DNA of 64,000 nucleotides from Tenrec ecaudatus (GCF_050624435.1 NC_134538.1:122370937-122434936); one strand, 5' to 3'. Positions 1 through 12,302 are shown, counted from the stretch's first letter. Made by a program: numbers and translations. Notes: a model not told the origin generated them from the sequence alone.

Positions 1-39
1 TTTCTTCATTTTTTTGTTCCTTTTAGGGTGAATCTCAGA

Positions 40-345
40 GGTGTTATGTCAATGGAGGTCACCCTCTTGAAGCTGTGTCATATGCTTTTCTATTTGGGGG
101 TAGATGAAACCTAAGATTGATGATCCTAGAGGGGCAGCAAGTAGAATAAGGGGATCAGTGAGGTGGGGGTGTGCAGTAGGTGAGAGTGTGTAAAAGGGGG
201 GCAGATGATGTCAAGGAGTCCATGCAGAAAAAGAATGTTTGGAAACTGATGTGATAGCAAGTGTACATTTTACTTGCAAATGGTATATTCTACTTGAAGT
301 GCTTGAAGTTTGGAATGATGTATGTATTAAATTCCAATTAATAAT
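40..345 (+). mobile_element. LINE-1-like 3' end fragment
   Basis: It is homologous to 38765-39110 (shared AGGTGTTATGTCA, GATGAAACC, CAGCAAGTAGAATA) and ends in an AATAATAAAAA tail. I read it as a retrotransposon 3' end, probably LINE-1. Confidence 0.5.
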
Positions 346-1463
346 AAAAATTTTTTTTAAAGATCTCTACAGTAGGGTTGGGGAAAGAGGGAATTCCAAG
401 TAGAAGAAGTGAGGGGAGTCAGGCACTATTCACAAAATTAAATGAGCTGGACCACTTAGCACTCCTCTGACTAGAATTATAATGAGGTAAAGATTTTGAG
501 ACAGTAAGGATGTAAGTGTTTAACACATTTGGGGAAGCTTCAAAAGACAACTGATGTATGAAAATATGATTTGTAATGAGGTCAGGAAATGCTATTTTTA
601 AGTATGGGGAGATAATGAAATGGTAGAGCTTATAAGCCAGAGCAAAAGCTGGCGTCACTAAATTTCACATGTAAGAAATGTGAACAGGGTGGACTTGTTT
701 CATCACATATGTATTTTATCACAATTTTCTTAAAAATTTAATTTCTCTTTGGATTACTGTTGTTATTTGAGTTCTACAATAACATGGAAATGTTTGGTGA
801 TGAAAAAAAATTAGAAATGGCTTATGGGGCAATTGGTAACTTAGCTCTCCAGATTACAAAAAATAATTCTCCAAGCTGAAAAATGGGTTTTTAGGAAACT
901 TTATTATACTGGGTTGTCATGTATGAACTAGGACCACTACTGGCATTGTATTACTTTGTGCCGATGATAGTTAACCTAACAATTCATAGTTCAAAGAACC
1001 TAAGCCAAATAGTTTTGCCTTGAATTGCTTTGGATAGAGCTAAAAAAATAAAAAAAGTATTCCACCTGGTGCCCTGCTCTTTACTTCTTTCATGATGCAG
1101 CTAGCTCCCTCTAGACCTCACTAGGAAGACAGGAAGACAGGTACCCCGATACAGAATACAGGAAGGCCCGCTCCATCTTCCCCCTTGAACTGGTGTGCCC
1201 ACAACAGAGGAGCAGAAGGGTAGTCTCAGTTGGGAGGTCCCAGAAAGGAAGAGTTCAAGGGTGAAGAGAATTTGCTCTGGAGGTCAGCCCTCTGTCCCGA
1301 CAACCACTGGCTGGTTTGGGCAAAGGATCCACAATCCTGGACTTAAAAGCCCTTGTGGTGACAGCATCCACCGCATGTAGCCTTAAGGGAGGGAGGCATA
1401 TTGGTAGAAATGCTCGGCACAGTAACCGCTGTTAACAAAATAGCTTTATTTAAAAAACACCTG

Positions 1464-1978
1464 TGTGTTAGACTGGGTAGACTAGGAAACAAATTCATAG
1501 ACACTCATATGTGTATAAGAAAGAGCTTTATATTTAAGAGCAATTGAATATTGAGGAAACATCCCAGCCCAGTCCAGATCAAGTCCCTAAGTCCGATATT
1601 AGTCCATATGTCTGATATCAATCTATAAAGTAATCTTCAAACTCACGAAACACATGCAATGATGCCGAATGCAGAAAAATCACAGGCCAGTGGGTGTAAA
1701 ATCTTGTGGATCCAGTGGTGGTGGAAGCATCTCAGTGATGGCAGGGGTCTCCACCCGACGTCTCCAGCTCCGAGGCTCTGGCTGCCATCAGCCTGTCTCC
1801 ATGTGTCTTGTCAACGGCAATGTCTCCTAGGCAGTGAGCATGTGTCCCGCCTCCGGTGAGCTATTTATTTCCTTAGCGTCTCCAAATGAGGTCATCAAGC
1901 TGGGACCTGATTGACAGGCTAAACCCCACCCCTTCATTCTCAATACTCAGGTTGACACCAGATTATGTAACGCCCACA
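1464..1978 (-). mobile_element. Solo LTR, MaLR-like family A
   Basis: In sense (-) orientation it starts TGTGGGCGTTACATAATCTG and ends with TAACACA, i.e. TG...CA ends. Direct repeats ACCTG/ACCTA flank it (5 bp). It is homologous to 12728-13297, 17474-17936 and 45652-46166. No internal retroviral sequence adjoins, so it is a solo LTR fossil in an ARMC10 intron. Confidence 0.75.
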
Positions 1979-2130
1979 ACCTACATTTGAAGGAAAGATG
2001 AAAAGGCCATCTTTTCTGAGAAGCCATTGCCATCTTGGACAGTAGCCCTACACGACTGTGCCAACTGTGCCTATCCACTGGTATAATTTCAGAGATCCTG
2101 AAATGCCTCCTTTTCTCTTTCTGCCTTCAG

Positions 2131-2307
2131 GTCTACATTGATCAGGTCTGTGAGGATGTCTTCTCGGGCCCCCTGAACTCTGCTGTGCAGATGGCCGGAC
2201 TGAGATTGCTAACCAACATGACCGTTACCAATGACCACCAGCATATGTTTAAAAGTTACATTACGGACATCTTCCACGTGCTGCTGGCTGGAAATGGAAT
2301 CACCAAG
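2131..2307 (+). CDS. ARMC10: ARMC10 internal coding exon (armadillo repeats)
   Basis: The 59-codon exon starts after a polypyrimidine tract and CAG and ends AAG before GTAAGA, phase 0 at both ends. Its translation contains QVCEDVFSGPLNSAVQ, LLTNMTVTNDHQHM and SYITDIFHVLLAGNG, which I recognise as the middle of ARMC10 (SVH), a membrane-anchored armadillo-repeat protein of ER and mitochondria linked to mitochondrial dynamics. The frame continues cleanly into the exon at 5427. The preceding human exon (around IRELGGIPIVAN) is not seen in the 2.1 kb to the left, so the 5' half of the gene lies outside the window. Identification is from recalled human protein sequence; function is known for the family, not shown here. 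Confidence 0.95.
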
Positions 2308-2596
2308 GTAAGAGGCAGTGTGGAAGTACAGAAAGCTCCTGGGTCAAGCTTCTCATGATCGAAACAAGATTCCTAGGTCACCTTTCTTCAACTGATTTTA
2401 TTCACAAAAAGAGGAGATTTGTTAAAAACCCTTCCTTGGGCCTAAGAAAATGTTAATTTTTCCTCTGAAAATTGAATTATAGAGCTAGCTTGTGAGAATC
2501 ATCAGTTATTTCATTTATCACTAGATTGATGTCCATCTAGCTTTTACTGAAGTCAAGTAGTTAGTCCCCTCCCCCTTTTCCCTTCCTCTAGAAAAG

Positions 2597-2990
2597 GAAC
2601 GCTGGTGGTGTAGTGGGTTATGTTTTGAGCTGTTAACCACCAGGCTGGCAGTTCAAACCCACCAACAGCTCTGAGGGAGAAAGATGAGGCTTTTGCTTCT
2701 GGAAAGATTTACAGCCTTGGAAACCAACAGAGGCGGGTCTACTCTTGTCCATAGGTTCTCTGAGTTAGAATTGATTCAAAAAGCAGTGGTTAGACATAGG
2801 CGCCCTAGTGGTTTACTGGTTACACATTGGGTTGCGCTCCCCATGGTCGCCAGTTTGAAACCACCTTCAGCTCCATGAGAGAAAGACTGGGCTTTCTATT
2901 CCCATAAACAACTACAGTCTCGGGAATCCACAGGGGGGTGATATGAGTCAGCATTGACTTGAGTGCTGTGAGTTTGGTTGGTTGTTTGTG
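2597..2990 (+). repeat. Two AfroSINEs in tandem
   Basis: Copies at 2597-2793 and 2799-2990, each with a tRNA-like head (GCTGGTGGTGTAGTGGGTTA; TTCAAACCCACC) and the CCTTGGAAACC middle. Same orientation, in an ARMC10 intron. Confidence 0.85.
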
Positions 2991-3018
2991 ATTAAAAGGA
3001 GTCCTGGGATAATGTTAG

Positions 3019-3290
3019 TTGTTGAGTCAGCTCCAACTCATGGTGATTCAACTCTGTTGATCGAGGATCTCAATAAAATAAAATTCTTGGCAACTTTAAT
3101 ATTGTCTCCTTGTAGCTTGATGATGTTTACTGGTCCATCGTAAGGATGTTGCATTCCATATGAATGCAGTGTAGCCTTTGTTCTTCATCTGTGTTTCAAG
3201 ACCGCTTCACTTGTAGCAAGCAAGCCTGTGTCATCTACATAGGAAGGTTGCTAGTGAGCCTTTCTTCCTAAAGCAACTTTTGCATTTTAG
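3019..3290 (-). mobile_element. RTE (BovB-like) fragment with RT motif
   Basis: The - strand contains CCTATGTAGATGACACAGGC, encoding YVDD, the degenerate form of the RT YADD box, within sequence typical of afrotherian RTE. Confidence 0.7.
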
Positions 3291-4724
3291 TGAAGGGAGT
3301 GGATTGACTATATGCAGGCTGACTCGATGACCTTAAATAAGCGTCCTAAATGTCCTCTGTCCAGTTCCGTGGCCGTGGGAACCATTGGGGATTAAACGGG
3401 ATGATTAGGAATCACAAGAGACGTGACGACAGTCCCTTGAATACCCCCCTTTATTAGTGCGTGCTTTTCTCAAATGCCAGGAGTTCAAGACAAAGCATAA
3501 AAATAGGTGTAAATTAAGATTCGGATTGGTAAAGTCGCTGGTTACTTAAGATTGACTGATCTGCGTTTTCGGCCACATTTGAGAGAAAAATACACAGGTA
3601 TTGAAGCTGGACTCCACCAGGTTTGATAGCTTGAAAGGTACTGCAGAGGTGATCAAGAGGTGGCTGCGGAGCCAGTCCTGGTTTTTAAATAGGTCTTTTA
3701 AAGTGTGGTAATTTGGGCTTTCTGCATTTAAGTAGCCAAACATTGGCTTCTGGGCCCAGAGGCGTTCAAAATTAAATGTAACTGTAAGTCATCCTATAGC
3801 AAGGTTGCTGCTTCCACAGGCAACTTCTGACACACCCATACCTGTCAACATCATTCTCTCCAGTGAACCAAGATAACTTTGAGCACCTGTGACCCAAATG
3901 GTCACTCCTGACCCTGCTCCTTCCGTGGCATTTCCAATTCCGGGAAATGTCCTCACTGCCTGCTCCTGAAGCCGCTGTGCTTCAGCACTCAGGAGAAATG
4001 CTCGGCCCACAGCAGGCAGGTCTGACTGCAGGCTGTGCAGAGATCTGTCTCCGAGATGGTGTGTGTTTTCCTATGTTTTAGGACTTTAAAGTGGTGATTC
4101 ATGCCATGATTTTACTTTAAATTTTCCTTATTTTGTAGGGGGCTTAGCTTTCTTTCTTTCTTTTTTTGTATGTTGCCTAGTATATTATTTGTGGGATAAA
4201 AAAATTTACTTTTGTGGTCTACCTGGAAGTGTAGGTACAGATGAAAACACTGTTTCTCTGTAAAAATGAGCTTCAAGTTCCAACTCATCAATCAGTGTTG
4301 GATGGTAACCATTGGTGAGTTGGAAAATGTATCTTGTTTCACCACCAAAATATTTTCTTTGTAAATAAACCATCAAAATGATTTTTCTACAGAACATGAT
4401 TTGTTTAAAGGCAGAGTGATCTGACTGTATTATAATAACCTTCTACCTATACCACTGATTCATGACTAAATATAAGTAATAGAGGTTAATATAAATAAAC
4501 TGCGTATATGCTTCATCTGTAATGCGTGTAAGATTAATAACTTAAAAGAAATACCCAGTAGTCACCACAAGGTGGCACATGTGACAACAGAAAGGGGAAA
4601 AAAAGCAGAGGGCTTACTAGGATTTCCACCCGAAATACGTACTTGTTCCAGCTGTAGTAATATTCTAACTTGATGTATTTCCCCTCCTGTTCCACTATCT
4701 TCTGCAGAGCATGCCATCTCCCAC

Positions 4725-4905
4725 CAGTGAGTGAGTCAGCTCCAACTCCTGGCCACTCCATGCGTGTCCGGGTAGAACTGGGCTCTGTAGGGTTTTCGGT
4801 GGCTGGTTGTGTTTTCAGCAGTAGTTCCCGAGGCCTAATGAGGCACCTTGGGGTAGACTTGAACCTCTAACCTGTGGGTTAGCAGCCTAGTGTGTGAATA
4901 GTTTG
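4725..4905 (-). repeat. AfroSINE, diverged
   Basis: GAGTCAGCTCCAACTC tail through to GGGTTAGCAGCCTAG head complement. Confidence 0.65.
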
Positions 4906-5426
4906 CATGGCCCAAGGGTTCTCGGGGATTTATAGTAATGCACTAAAAAGCCAGGGGCCATGTTATTGTCTAGTTTTGGTAGCCAAACGTTTCTAAAATT
5001 ACATGCTTTGAAGTTGAAATTCATTGGACTTTTGAAAAATTTCATTTAATCGATGGTAAGCATGGTAAGTTGTTTATGAATGCATGTTGAAGTTACCGGG
5101 TGTAATGCATTGTTAGGTGCGAGAGAGGGGGATTGTGAGCATCTGCCCAGTATCCCACCTCCAGAGCAATCTAATTGGGAAATACGAACTAGCACTGCTC
5201 TGTGAGAAGTGCTCGGGGAGGGGTGGCAAGTCCTCTGGGAGGGACAGAGGCTGGAGCCTGAGGACCTGAATGAGAACTGAAAGGTTTCATGGGAGGAGAG
5301 AGATGGAGGCAGGCCGTGAGCGTGGGCAAGACTGTAACCAGTGTACATGCCGAGAGGCCAGCAGGCCAGGAGGAGAGAATGTGTTGTGTGCCTGTTAGTC
5401 TGAAATAGATGCTACTCTTCTTTCAG

Positions 5427-5498
5427 GTTCAGGTTCTGAAACTGCTTTTGAATTTGTCTGAAAACCCAGCCATGGCAGAAGCACTGTTTGGTGCCCAA
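5427..5498 (+). CDS. ARMC10: ARMC10 short internal coding exon
   Basis: This is a 72-nt, 24-codon exon bounded by TTTCAG and GTAAGT, phase 0 on both sides. It encodes VQVLKLLLNLSENPAMAEAL followed by FGAQ, an armadillo helix matching the human ARMC10 stretch VQVLKLLLNLSENPAMTEGL. The repeat core is unchanged; differences lie at the C-terminal edge. Because both boundaries are phase 0, skipping it would keep the frame, as in alternative ARMC10 isoforms. Splice sites and frame join exactly to 2307 and 6244. Confidence 0.95.
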
Positions 5499-6243
5499 GT
5501 AAGTACCTTACCTATTTGTTTCCTGAATATACAGATACATGGATTTGGACCTACAGGCAAATCTTTAACATAAGCCTGGTCCTTTAAGATAAATCTTACC
5601 AAACGAATAGCTCTTTTCACATAAATGTTCAATTAATGTATTCGCAAATTTCTTTGCATGTAACTCTCCCACATAAGTCGCTCACACATGTACATAATCA
5701 GCATAGGAAACTAGAGTGCAAGAGGGGGCAGTTGGCGACAACCTGGTGCGTGTTGTTTGCATAAAAATACTTTTTACTTTTTTCTTCATTTGCTTCACTT
5801 CGCACAATGTGTGTCTTTCGGATAAAAGTTCTTGATTTGGTGCCTTATCCTTCTTAGCATTATCTCAAACTAGACCGTTCAGACGTGTTACGTAACTAGT
5901 GCAAGTTTATTTCAGTTCTGCCCTCGACTCCAAAAATACTTTTGAAACCCATGCATTTCATGAGGTACGTTTTCCATGACCTGTTGGAAGACCCTCCTGT
6001 AAGTCATGGCACGATGTTGTCCTCACGGGACAGTCTGGTGGAAGAGACAGACCTGACCAGTACCTGTGAGGTCATTACGCTTTGAGTAGTGTTCTGAAGT
6101 AGTGTCCTGTCGAAGTGGCACCTGTGTACTCATGCTGATCCTTATGACGAGTTTTAAAATGTGAAGTACTGATGCCGTTTTTAAGTGAGAGTAAGCCTGA
6201 GCCAGGTTTCCACCTACTGATCGTGCTCATGGTCTCCTTTCAG
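5499..6243. other. ARMC10 last intron
   Basis: No repeat or other feature recognised. Confidence 0.7.
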
Positions 6244-6495
6244 GTGGACGCGTCATTCCTGGCCCTCTATGACAGCCACGTAGCAAAGGAGATTCTTCTT
6301 CGAATGCTTACCCTGTTCCAGAATCTAAACAACTGCGTCAAAATGGATGGTAGTTTAGTTCTGAGGTCTACGTTCATGTTTCATAAAGGTTCATTGTTTT
6401 TCCTGTTGTATGGACAAGAATGTGCCCAGAAAATGAAAGCTTTAGTTAACCACCCTGATGTGGATGTGAAGGAAAAAGTTCTCATAATCACGTAA
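6244..6495 (+). CDS. ARMC10: ARMC10 terminal coding exon with stop
   Basis: The exon follows CCTTTCAG and runs 83 codons to TAA. It reads VDASFLALYDSHVAKEILLR, then LTLFQNLNNC, GSLFFLLYGQECAQK and VDVKEKVLIIT, the C-terminal armadillo repeats of ARMC10. Compared with the human protein as I remember it (ending KVVTIIPKI), the tail is about three residues shorter, and the region before GSLFFLL is slightly longer and diverged. The three exons together give 166 residues, about half of the roughly 340-residue protein. Sequence after the stop is AT-rich and fits a 3'UTR. Confidence 0.95.
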   Translation: MDASFLALYDSHVAKEILLRMLTLFQNLNNCVKMDGSLVLRSTFMFHKGSLFFLLYGQECAQKMKALVNHPDVDVKEKVLIIT

Positions 6496-7600
6496 TTCTC
6501 ATTGGCCATGTTTCCAGAGAGCAATGCAGTCTGGAAATAATACACATTATAAATCTACTTTCCATCTTCCGTATAAAGCAAAAGGGAGTCTTTCAGCTGT
6601 TGAATTTTAAACAGTAAATATCATGTTTCCTCATTAACACAGCTACAACTTGCCATGGTCTCCAAGTTTGTTTTGGATTATTTTATTGATACCAAATGAA
6701 TACTAGCACTTCTACTGAAAACATTCTTTTGATTTTGTGTAGATTGAGATGCTTTAGTTATTTCCTCTGTGTGAAGTGACTTTTGTATGCCTCAGTTGCC
6801 CGTCTACCATATGCAGTGATTTGCGGTTCAGAGTTAGCAGAGTAGAACAGCAGTGTGTTCAAGGCTGCGACCTTCCGGAAGCAGATCTTCCCCCAGCACC
6901 TCCAGGTCCCCTCAAGCTGTCTTCCGAGGCACCTCTGGATGGGGTTCGACTGCCAGGCTTTGGGGCTTATAGTCAAGCTCCTGACCGTTGGGGCCACCCA
7001 GGGACGCTCGGGACATTCATATGTCATTCACTGAGTGTTTGAGAGCGGCATGAGAATCACACCGTCCTTTCAGTAGTGATGAGATGCTGAGTCCTCGAGG
7101 CTAACTGCCGGTCCCGTCCTCCTGCTTCCACAAACCCGCTCCAGTCATGTGTGCTTCTAGTCGATGACAACATGTAAACTTTAGGAGAAAGTGTGTCCTA
7201 GTACCTGCCCACTCCCACTCAACGTGCCAGTATGTAAAAATGCTACTAATAAAATACTGGGATTGATCAAGTTGTCCATCCCTCAGCAATTGGGTAAATC
7301 TGTTGTTCTGTCTTTAAAGAGAACAGAGTGGCTGAGAGTGTGCTGATGTCGAAAGGCATCCATGAGATAAGGTGGTTTTCTGAAACACACTGGCAGAAGA
7401 TGTACGCAATCCCATTTGTGGTTTCTTAAGGGAAAGATATTTATGTTTATATATACACAGAACACGTCCAGAATGATACACCAACTCTCGGGATTGGGGA
7501 AATGATTTGTCTATATTCTCTTCTACTGTTTTTTACTCTGAGCATAAATTTTATAATACTGTTTTTTTTTAAATAAAGAGGAAAATCATGAGGTTATGTA
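6496..7600 (+). other. ARMC10: Probable ARMC10 3'UTR with candidate poly(A) signals
   Basis: AT-rich sequence follows the ARMC10 stop. The canonical AATAAA hexamer occurs on the + strand at 7248-7253 and again at 7572-7577, either of which could end the message. No clear interspersed repeat interrupts 6496-6770. The true cleavage site cannot be set from sequence alone. Confidence 0.45.
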
Positions 7601-8747
7601 TATTTTCTTCCCTTAATAGTACTTTTTTCATTTTCACCCATATTCTACTTGACTAATATAAGGTTGGAAAAGATTTCAGCATTTAATTTTCTTAACCTTT
7701 TTATTTCATAAGGTATCGTTACAATTTATTGTTATCTTTGAGTTCAGCCAGAATATCTCAAAGTGTAAAGTTCATAACCCTCAGCATGCTTCGCAGTGTC
7801 AATGTGCAAGCACAAACTGCTACTCCGTGTACTTTAAGGCAGCACCCCAGTGCTTTGAATCGCCTCTGTGAATACGTGGGTCCGACTGTTTCCATAGGAA
7901 GTCAAATCCTTCAGCAGAAAAAAATGTGTTTTCAGGCTTATCCTGATACAGAAATTATACTTTGAAGGAGGAATAGTCAGTCACACAGTATAAGAAAAGG
8001 CTCACTGTAAGGTGTAAATGAAAATTCCCAAGGGACTGGAGTTGGAAAGGATGCATGATGGCTAAGAACGATGTCTTTATATATTGGTGATGGAAATAAG
8101 TACTTATTCCCTGAAAGGCACATTTCTTTATAACGGTTTTTCTTCCTCTGCCTCCTTATTTAATGAAGATATGTATTCAACATGTGCACATATTAAAAAC
8201 CTGTATTGAGCTTCTATGTGTTTGAGCAGCACTGGCTTCTAAAACTCCATCTCTTTATTCTCTCCCTCGGTTTGAATGGAATAACTCACACTTCAGTGTC
8301 TAAAGATGAGAGCATTGAGCCTAAAATGTCAAAAATGCTGGATTTGAGTTATTTTTAACTCCTCAAAAAGAACTACGTGGTGGAAATGCACAAGCAGATC
8401 TTTAATCTATTAGTGGAGGTCATGGCACGCCTTAGCTTTTATTAATGAGACTTTTAATTGAAAGAACCCCACCACCCTCTGCCAATGAGGCATAAATTGC
8501 CCTCAGTTACTCCACGGAGAAAATGAATCTTTAATGGCCTGTATATTGATTGTGGACGCTAGCTAATAAAAGAAAATGAAATTGACTTATAACATGCATT
8601 CCCAAATTTATTTATCCCACTGTCCCCTTGTCAGAAAGAGGGGAGGGGGAAAAAAGGGGGGGTTTGGCATTCTCCGGCAATTAAAAACTTGTATACTGTA
8701 GCCTCTTGATTGGGGGTAAAGTGTAGGTGTCTGCGCAGCTCATGCTA

Positions 8748-8761
8748 CCGCCAGGGGGCAG
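8748..8761 (+). promoter_or_regulatory. CTCF-type motif between convergent genes
   Basis: CCGCCAGGGGGCAG matches the CTCF core (CCRSCAGGGGGCRS) at essentially every fixed position. It lies in non-repeat sequence about 2.2 kb after the ARMC10 stop and 3.2 kb beyond the NAPEPLD stop. Occupancy is not shown by sequence. Confidence 0.6.
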
Positions 8762-9704
8762 TGTTGCATCCTGTGGGGAACACCGGTTCAGAGGGTAAGG
8801 GACATACATGCTGGCCTGAATCGAGGGAAGAGTGGATTTGCCGTGTTTTTTCAACATTTATCTTTCACATAAATCCTTCAAAAATGTAACAAGTGAAAAA
8901 GAAAAGGGTAACCCACTCTACAGGGTCAGGAGACGAAGCCTCGTGTGCTTTGGCCCACAGGTCTTCACACAGCCAATGTGGAAAGGATGTGAGTGGCAAA
9001 TAAACGCAGCTTGTGAGGACTCCACAAGAATGAGGCAGGTCCAATTAAAGTGGAACTAGAACATGGTGATTTAAAGTGCATAAGGACTCGGTTAATTGGT
9101 ACACATGAGTATAAAAATAAGGCTAATATGGAAAATAAATACTTAAGATAATGTTTGGCTTGCTTCCTTGAGTGGAGGTAAGATAAGAGTTTCCAGTTCA
9201 GCATGCAGCTGCAAGGAAGGTGACTGAGAATGTTGGCTTGTTTGGGGGCAACAGTCCCCAAAACCTATCATGAACCTAACATCTTAAAGTCCTGTCTATT
9301 TAAATTGGCCCACGGAATGAGAACATCTTGCTTGTATATTTTTTCCTGATATAATTCTGTATGGGAAAATTGTGCTTTAGTATCTGGAAATCACATTTAC
9401 AAACACTATATATACCTGTCTCTTAAATGATTGGCTTCTTATAGACAGAAATGCTAAATTTAGAGAAAGGTGTACATGTGTTTTGATTGTTAATCTCCAA
9501 ATGTACAAAGTGAACTAAAACTTAGTCCTCAGTGTTGTGTGTCCTAAATGTGTGTGCTTGAATTTACCACAGGAACAATGCCTTACCAACAGCTTCAGCC
9601 TCTCGCATTTTCACTGTTACCCAAGTATAATAGTAGGCAGGGGGATCTTAGGTCTTTCCCCCACACTTTTAATGTGCTTTTTTAAAATTGCTATATATCC
9701 TTCA

Positions 9705-9830
9705 TATTTTTCAGAGGTAGATCAAAATTATCCTCTTGTTGCACATGAGGAAATTGAGGCACAGTAAGCGTAAGTGACTTGTTTGCAGATACAGAGAAAA
9801 TTCATTATAAAAGCAAAATTCAAATTCAGA
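9705..9830 (+). repeat. MIR SINE
   Basis: TGAGGAAATTGAGGCACAGT is the conserved MIR 3' core. Confidence 0.65.
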
Positions 9831-10029
9831 TGTGGTGGCAAATGTGCGGGCAAGCTTTTACATGCATTGAGATCAAATGAAGGTGCTACCTGTATAGCGA
9901 GTAATGGAGTTGTGTGTAAATAAAACGTCCCACTGAGATTATGGGTCAAGAAGATAAAATGGGCCTCTAATAGTATCTAATGGAGCTGCCTCACTTAGCA
10001 GTGCTCAGATTAATTGGAAAGTTATTTTT

Positions 10030-10965
10030 AGTTGCTAGCAAGGCAATTCTGACTCAGTGACCAGATAGGCTTGCTCGTGGGGTTTCCAAGGCTGAATTCT
10101 ATATGGCACAGATAGGCAGGAACTGTCCGTGTAAGACTGGTCCATTATTTAGGTCAGACGAGCCCCCTGAATCTTATTTTAGCCACACGTGTTTACACTG
10201 GAGCCTGGTGGCACAGTGGGTTACACATTGGACTGCTAACCACAAGGTATGCAGTGCAAAACCACCAGCCGGCCCAAAGGTGAAAGATGAGGCTCTCTAT
10301 TCCCGTGAAGAGTTACGGTCTTGGAAACACACAGGGGCAGTTCTCTATACAACAGAGCTGCTATGAATCAGCAGTGATATTTTTGTTTACTCTATTGGCT
10401 TAATAAAAGATAGAATCATGCTTTGCTAGCCCAGGTCACATGGAGTTGATTCCAACTCGCTGCAACCCCATTTGACAACAGAGCTGCCCCACAGGGTTTC
10501 CTAGGCTGTAACCGTGACGAGGGCAGATAGCCAAGTCTTCCTCCCTTAGAGATGCTGGGTGACTTCAAACCATCAGCCTTTCAGCTGTGCCCCTCAGGTT
10601 CCTTGAACCATGCTTTGGGGTCATTTAATATAAAAATACAAGACATGCATCATGTAAAACAAAACATCTTACTGATAACATTTGGAATTAGACCCAAGAA
10701 ACAACAACCAAAAATCAGTGCATGCAGAGAAAATAAAAAGACTAAAGTTAATTGAAAATGTGCAGTCTATTCACAAGGAGACCCTGCGATGTCGCGCTTA
10801 AAGCAGTGGGCAATTAAAAGGGTTGCCAGTTCAAACCCACCAGCTACTGTGCGCAGCGGTAGGCGGCCATCTGCTCCTGTAAGGACTGCAGCCTTGGAAA
10901 CCCTGTGAGACGGTCCTGCTCTGCCCCGTGAGGTCTCTGAGTCAACAGGTGACTCTATTCACAGT
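10030..10965. repeat. Cluster of four AfroSINEs
   Basis: Copies at 10030-10195 (-), 10199-10392 (+), 10433-10615 (-) and 10777-10965 (+). The second is best preserved (GAGCCTGGTGGCACAGTGGG). They lie downstream of NAPEPLD. Confidence 0.8.
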
Positions 10966-11226
10966 TAGGGCCTTCTTAGAACATTCGATTACATGAAAGC
11001 TGATTACTCTTTCACAACACAGAAGTCCCATTTAAATGGAACTCATGCCAAAGATGATACTGGAGAAAAGCATTACCGACAATTTGAAAAGGAGAGTAAT
11101 CGGAGAGAATGCGCATAAGCAAAAGCTGCAGCAAACACTTCTGGCCAGAGAAATGGAGGACTCGCCTTACAATCTCCAGCCAAATTTAGATAATTGGTTA
11201 AAAAAAACAATTATTTCCTTGTAGCT

Positions 11227-11232
11227 TTATTT
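11227..11232 (-). other. Candidate NAPEPLD poly(A) signal
   Basis: AATAAA on the - strand, about 755 bases downstream of the NAPEPLD stop. It is the clearest canonical hexamer in the likely 3'UTR, but the human 3'UTR is long, so the main site may lie further left. Confidence 0.3.
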
Positions 11233-11987
11233 GTGCTTAATAGATCTGAATTTTAGATTAAAAATAGAAAATACCTTAAGTGACATCAAGAGACACACTG
11301 CTCCCTTCCTCCAGCCAACTGAGAGGGCATTTGATTTGGAGGCATTGGACATGCTTTGGAATAACTGCCCCACCTCGTACAAAAGTTAAGTTTCCAAAAA
11401 CTGGTAACTTCGCCCAAGCCCTTATGTCTCCATGGTTATATGCTTTCAAAAATTCACATTTGGAATATATCCTAATACTGTCAGAGCAAAACTCTGTGCC
11501 TATAAGCCTATTGGAATAGAGCTCATCAATTACTATAGTTTAGATACAAGAATTATGTACATTAATATGCACACCTCTGAAAAGAGTCTTAAGTAGATAG
11601 TCCCAACTCACCTTGGACAGTGCCCTGAAAATCAGAATCTGAGGTTTTCACCTCGGTTATTCCTATCTTAAAAATAACTCAACTACAAACTAAGGAAGAA
11701 TGCTTTCGTACAGAAATTGCAATTGCCATGTTTGTATCATTGATAAAAGATTTAAGATACACATTAGCTAACTGTTATTTAATGAATTATTAATGACCAA
11801 CTCCTTTTTGTATATAAACAGGCAATCTTATCTAAGTAAGCAAGTTATGATGCAGGACACAAAACATTGTTGCAGAAGTTATTTCCAAATATAAAAAAAT
11901 AATGCTGATGAGTTTCTGAGTCTTTCATTTGCTTTGCAAACTCAATTTTGTTGAGACCTTTCCCACGAAGATCCCTTGACCCCATAT

Positions 11988-12116
11988 TCATTCCAAGTTT
12001 TCATTGTCAATGTTTAGGTATCTTGATTCTCCGTGGTTCAAGACAAAAAAATCTTCTGGGTTAAGTCCATATCTCTCTAGAGCTTCACGCAGTTTCACTG
12101 GAGGCTCTAAGTAATG
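11988..12116 (-). CDS. NAPEPLD: NAPEPLD last coding exon with stop
   Basis: On the - strand, after a CCAG acceptor, 42 codons and TGA read [20 protein letters not shown] then [20 protein letters not shown] and LE. This is the C-terminus of N-acylphosphatidylethanolamine-hydrolysing phospholipase D, which releases N-acylethanolamines such as anandamide from membrane NAPE. Human NAPEPLD ends with almost the same sequence. Phase 0 joins it to the GAG (Glu) codon that ends the exon at 18599. The 3'UTR extends leftwards; an AATAAA on the - strand at 11227-11232 is a possible poly(A) signal. Confidence 0.96.
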   Translation of the reverse strand, partial: HYLEPPVKLREALERYGLNPEDFFVLNHGESRYLNIDNENLE

Positions 12117-12302
12117 CTGGCACAGAGAAGAGAAGGGAAAAAGAAGACGAAGAGAGATTAACCCACCAACTTTCTGGAGGACATTTAAAATAAGAGTTCA
12201 AACTAAATATTCAGTAGATACCAACTGCAATACATATTCTTTATAAAAGTTGCTAAAACATTAGCAAATGAATCAATCACACTTTCAAACACCAAACAAA
12301 AA

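Larger units (their letters stand above)
1..2130. other. ARMC10 upstream intron sequence
   Basis: Holds a LINE-1-like 3' end (40-345) and a solo LTR (1464-1978). Nothing recognisable in about 350-1450 apart from AT-rich sequence. Confidence 0.7.
2308..5426. other. ARMC10 intron
   Basis: Holds AfroSINEs (2597-2990, 4725-4905) and an RTE fragment. I see nothing definite in 3300-4700 and 4910-5420. Confidence 0.7.
7601..10029. other. Intergenic between convergent genes
   Basis: Holds the CTCF-type motif and a MIR. The stretch 8340-8720 is AT-rich with several TTAAT/ATTAATGAG motifs and no repeat, so a conserved noncoding element is possible. Nothing else recognised. Confidence 0.5.
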
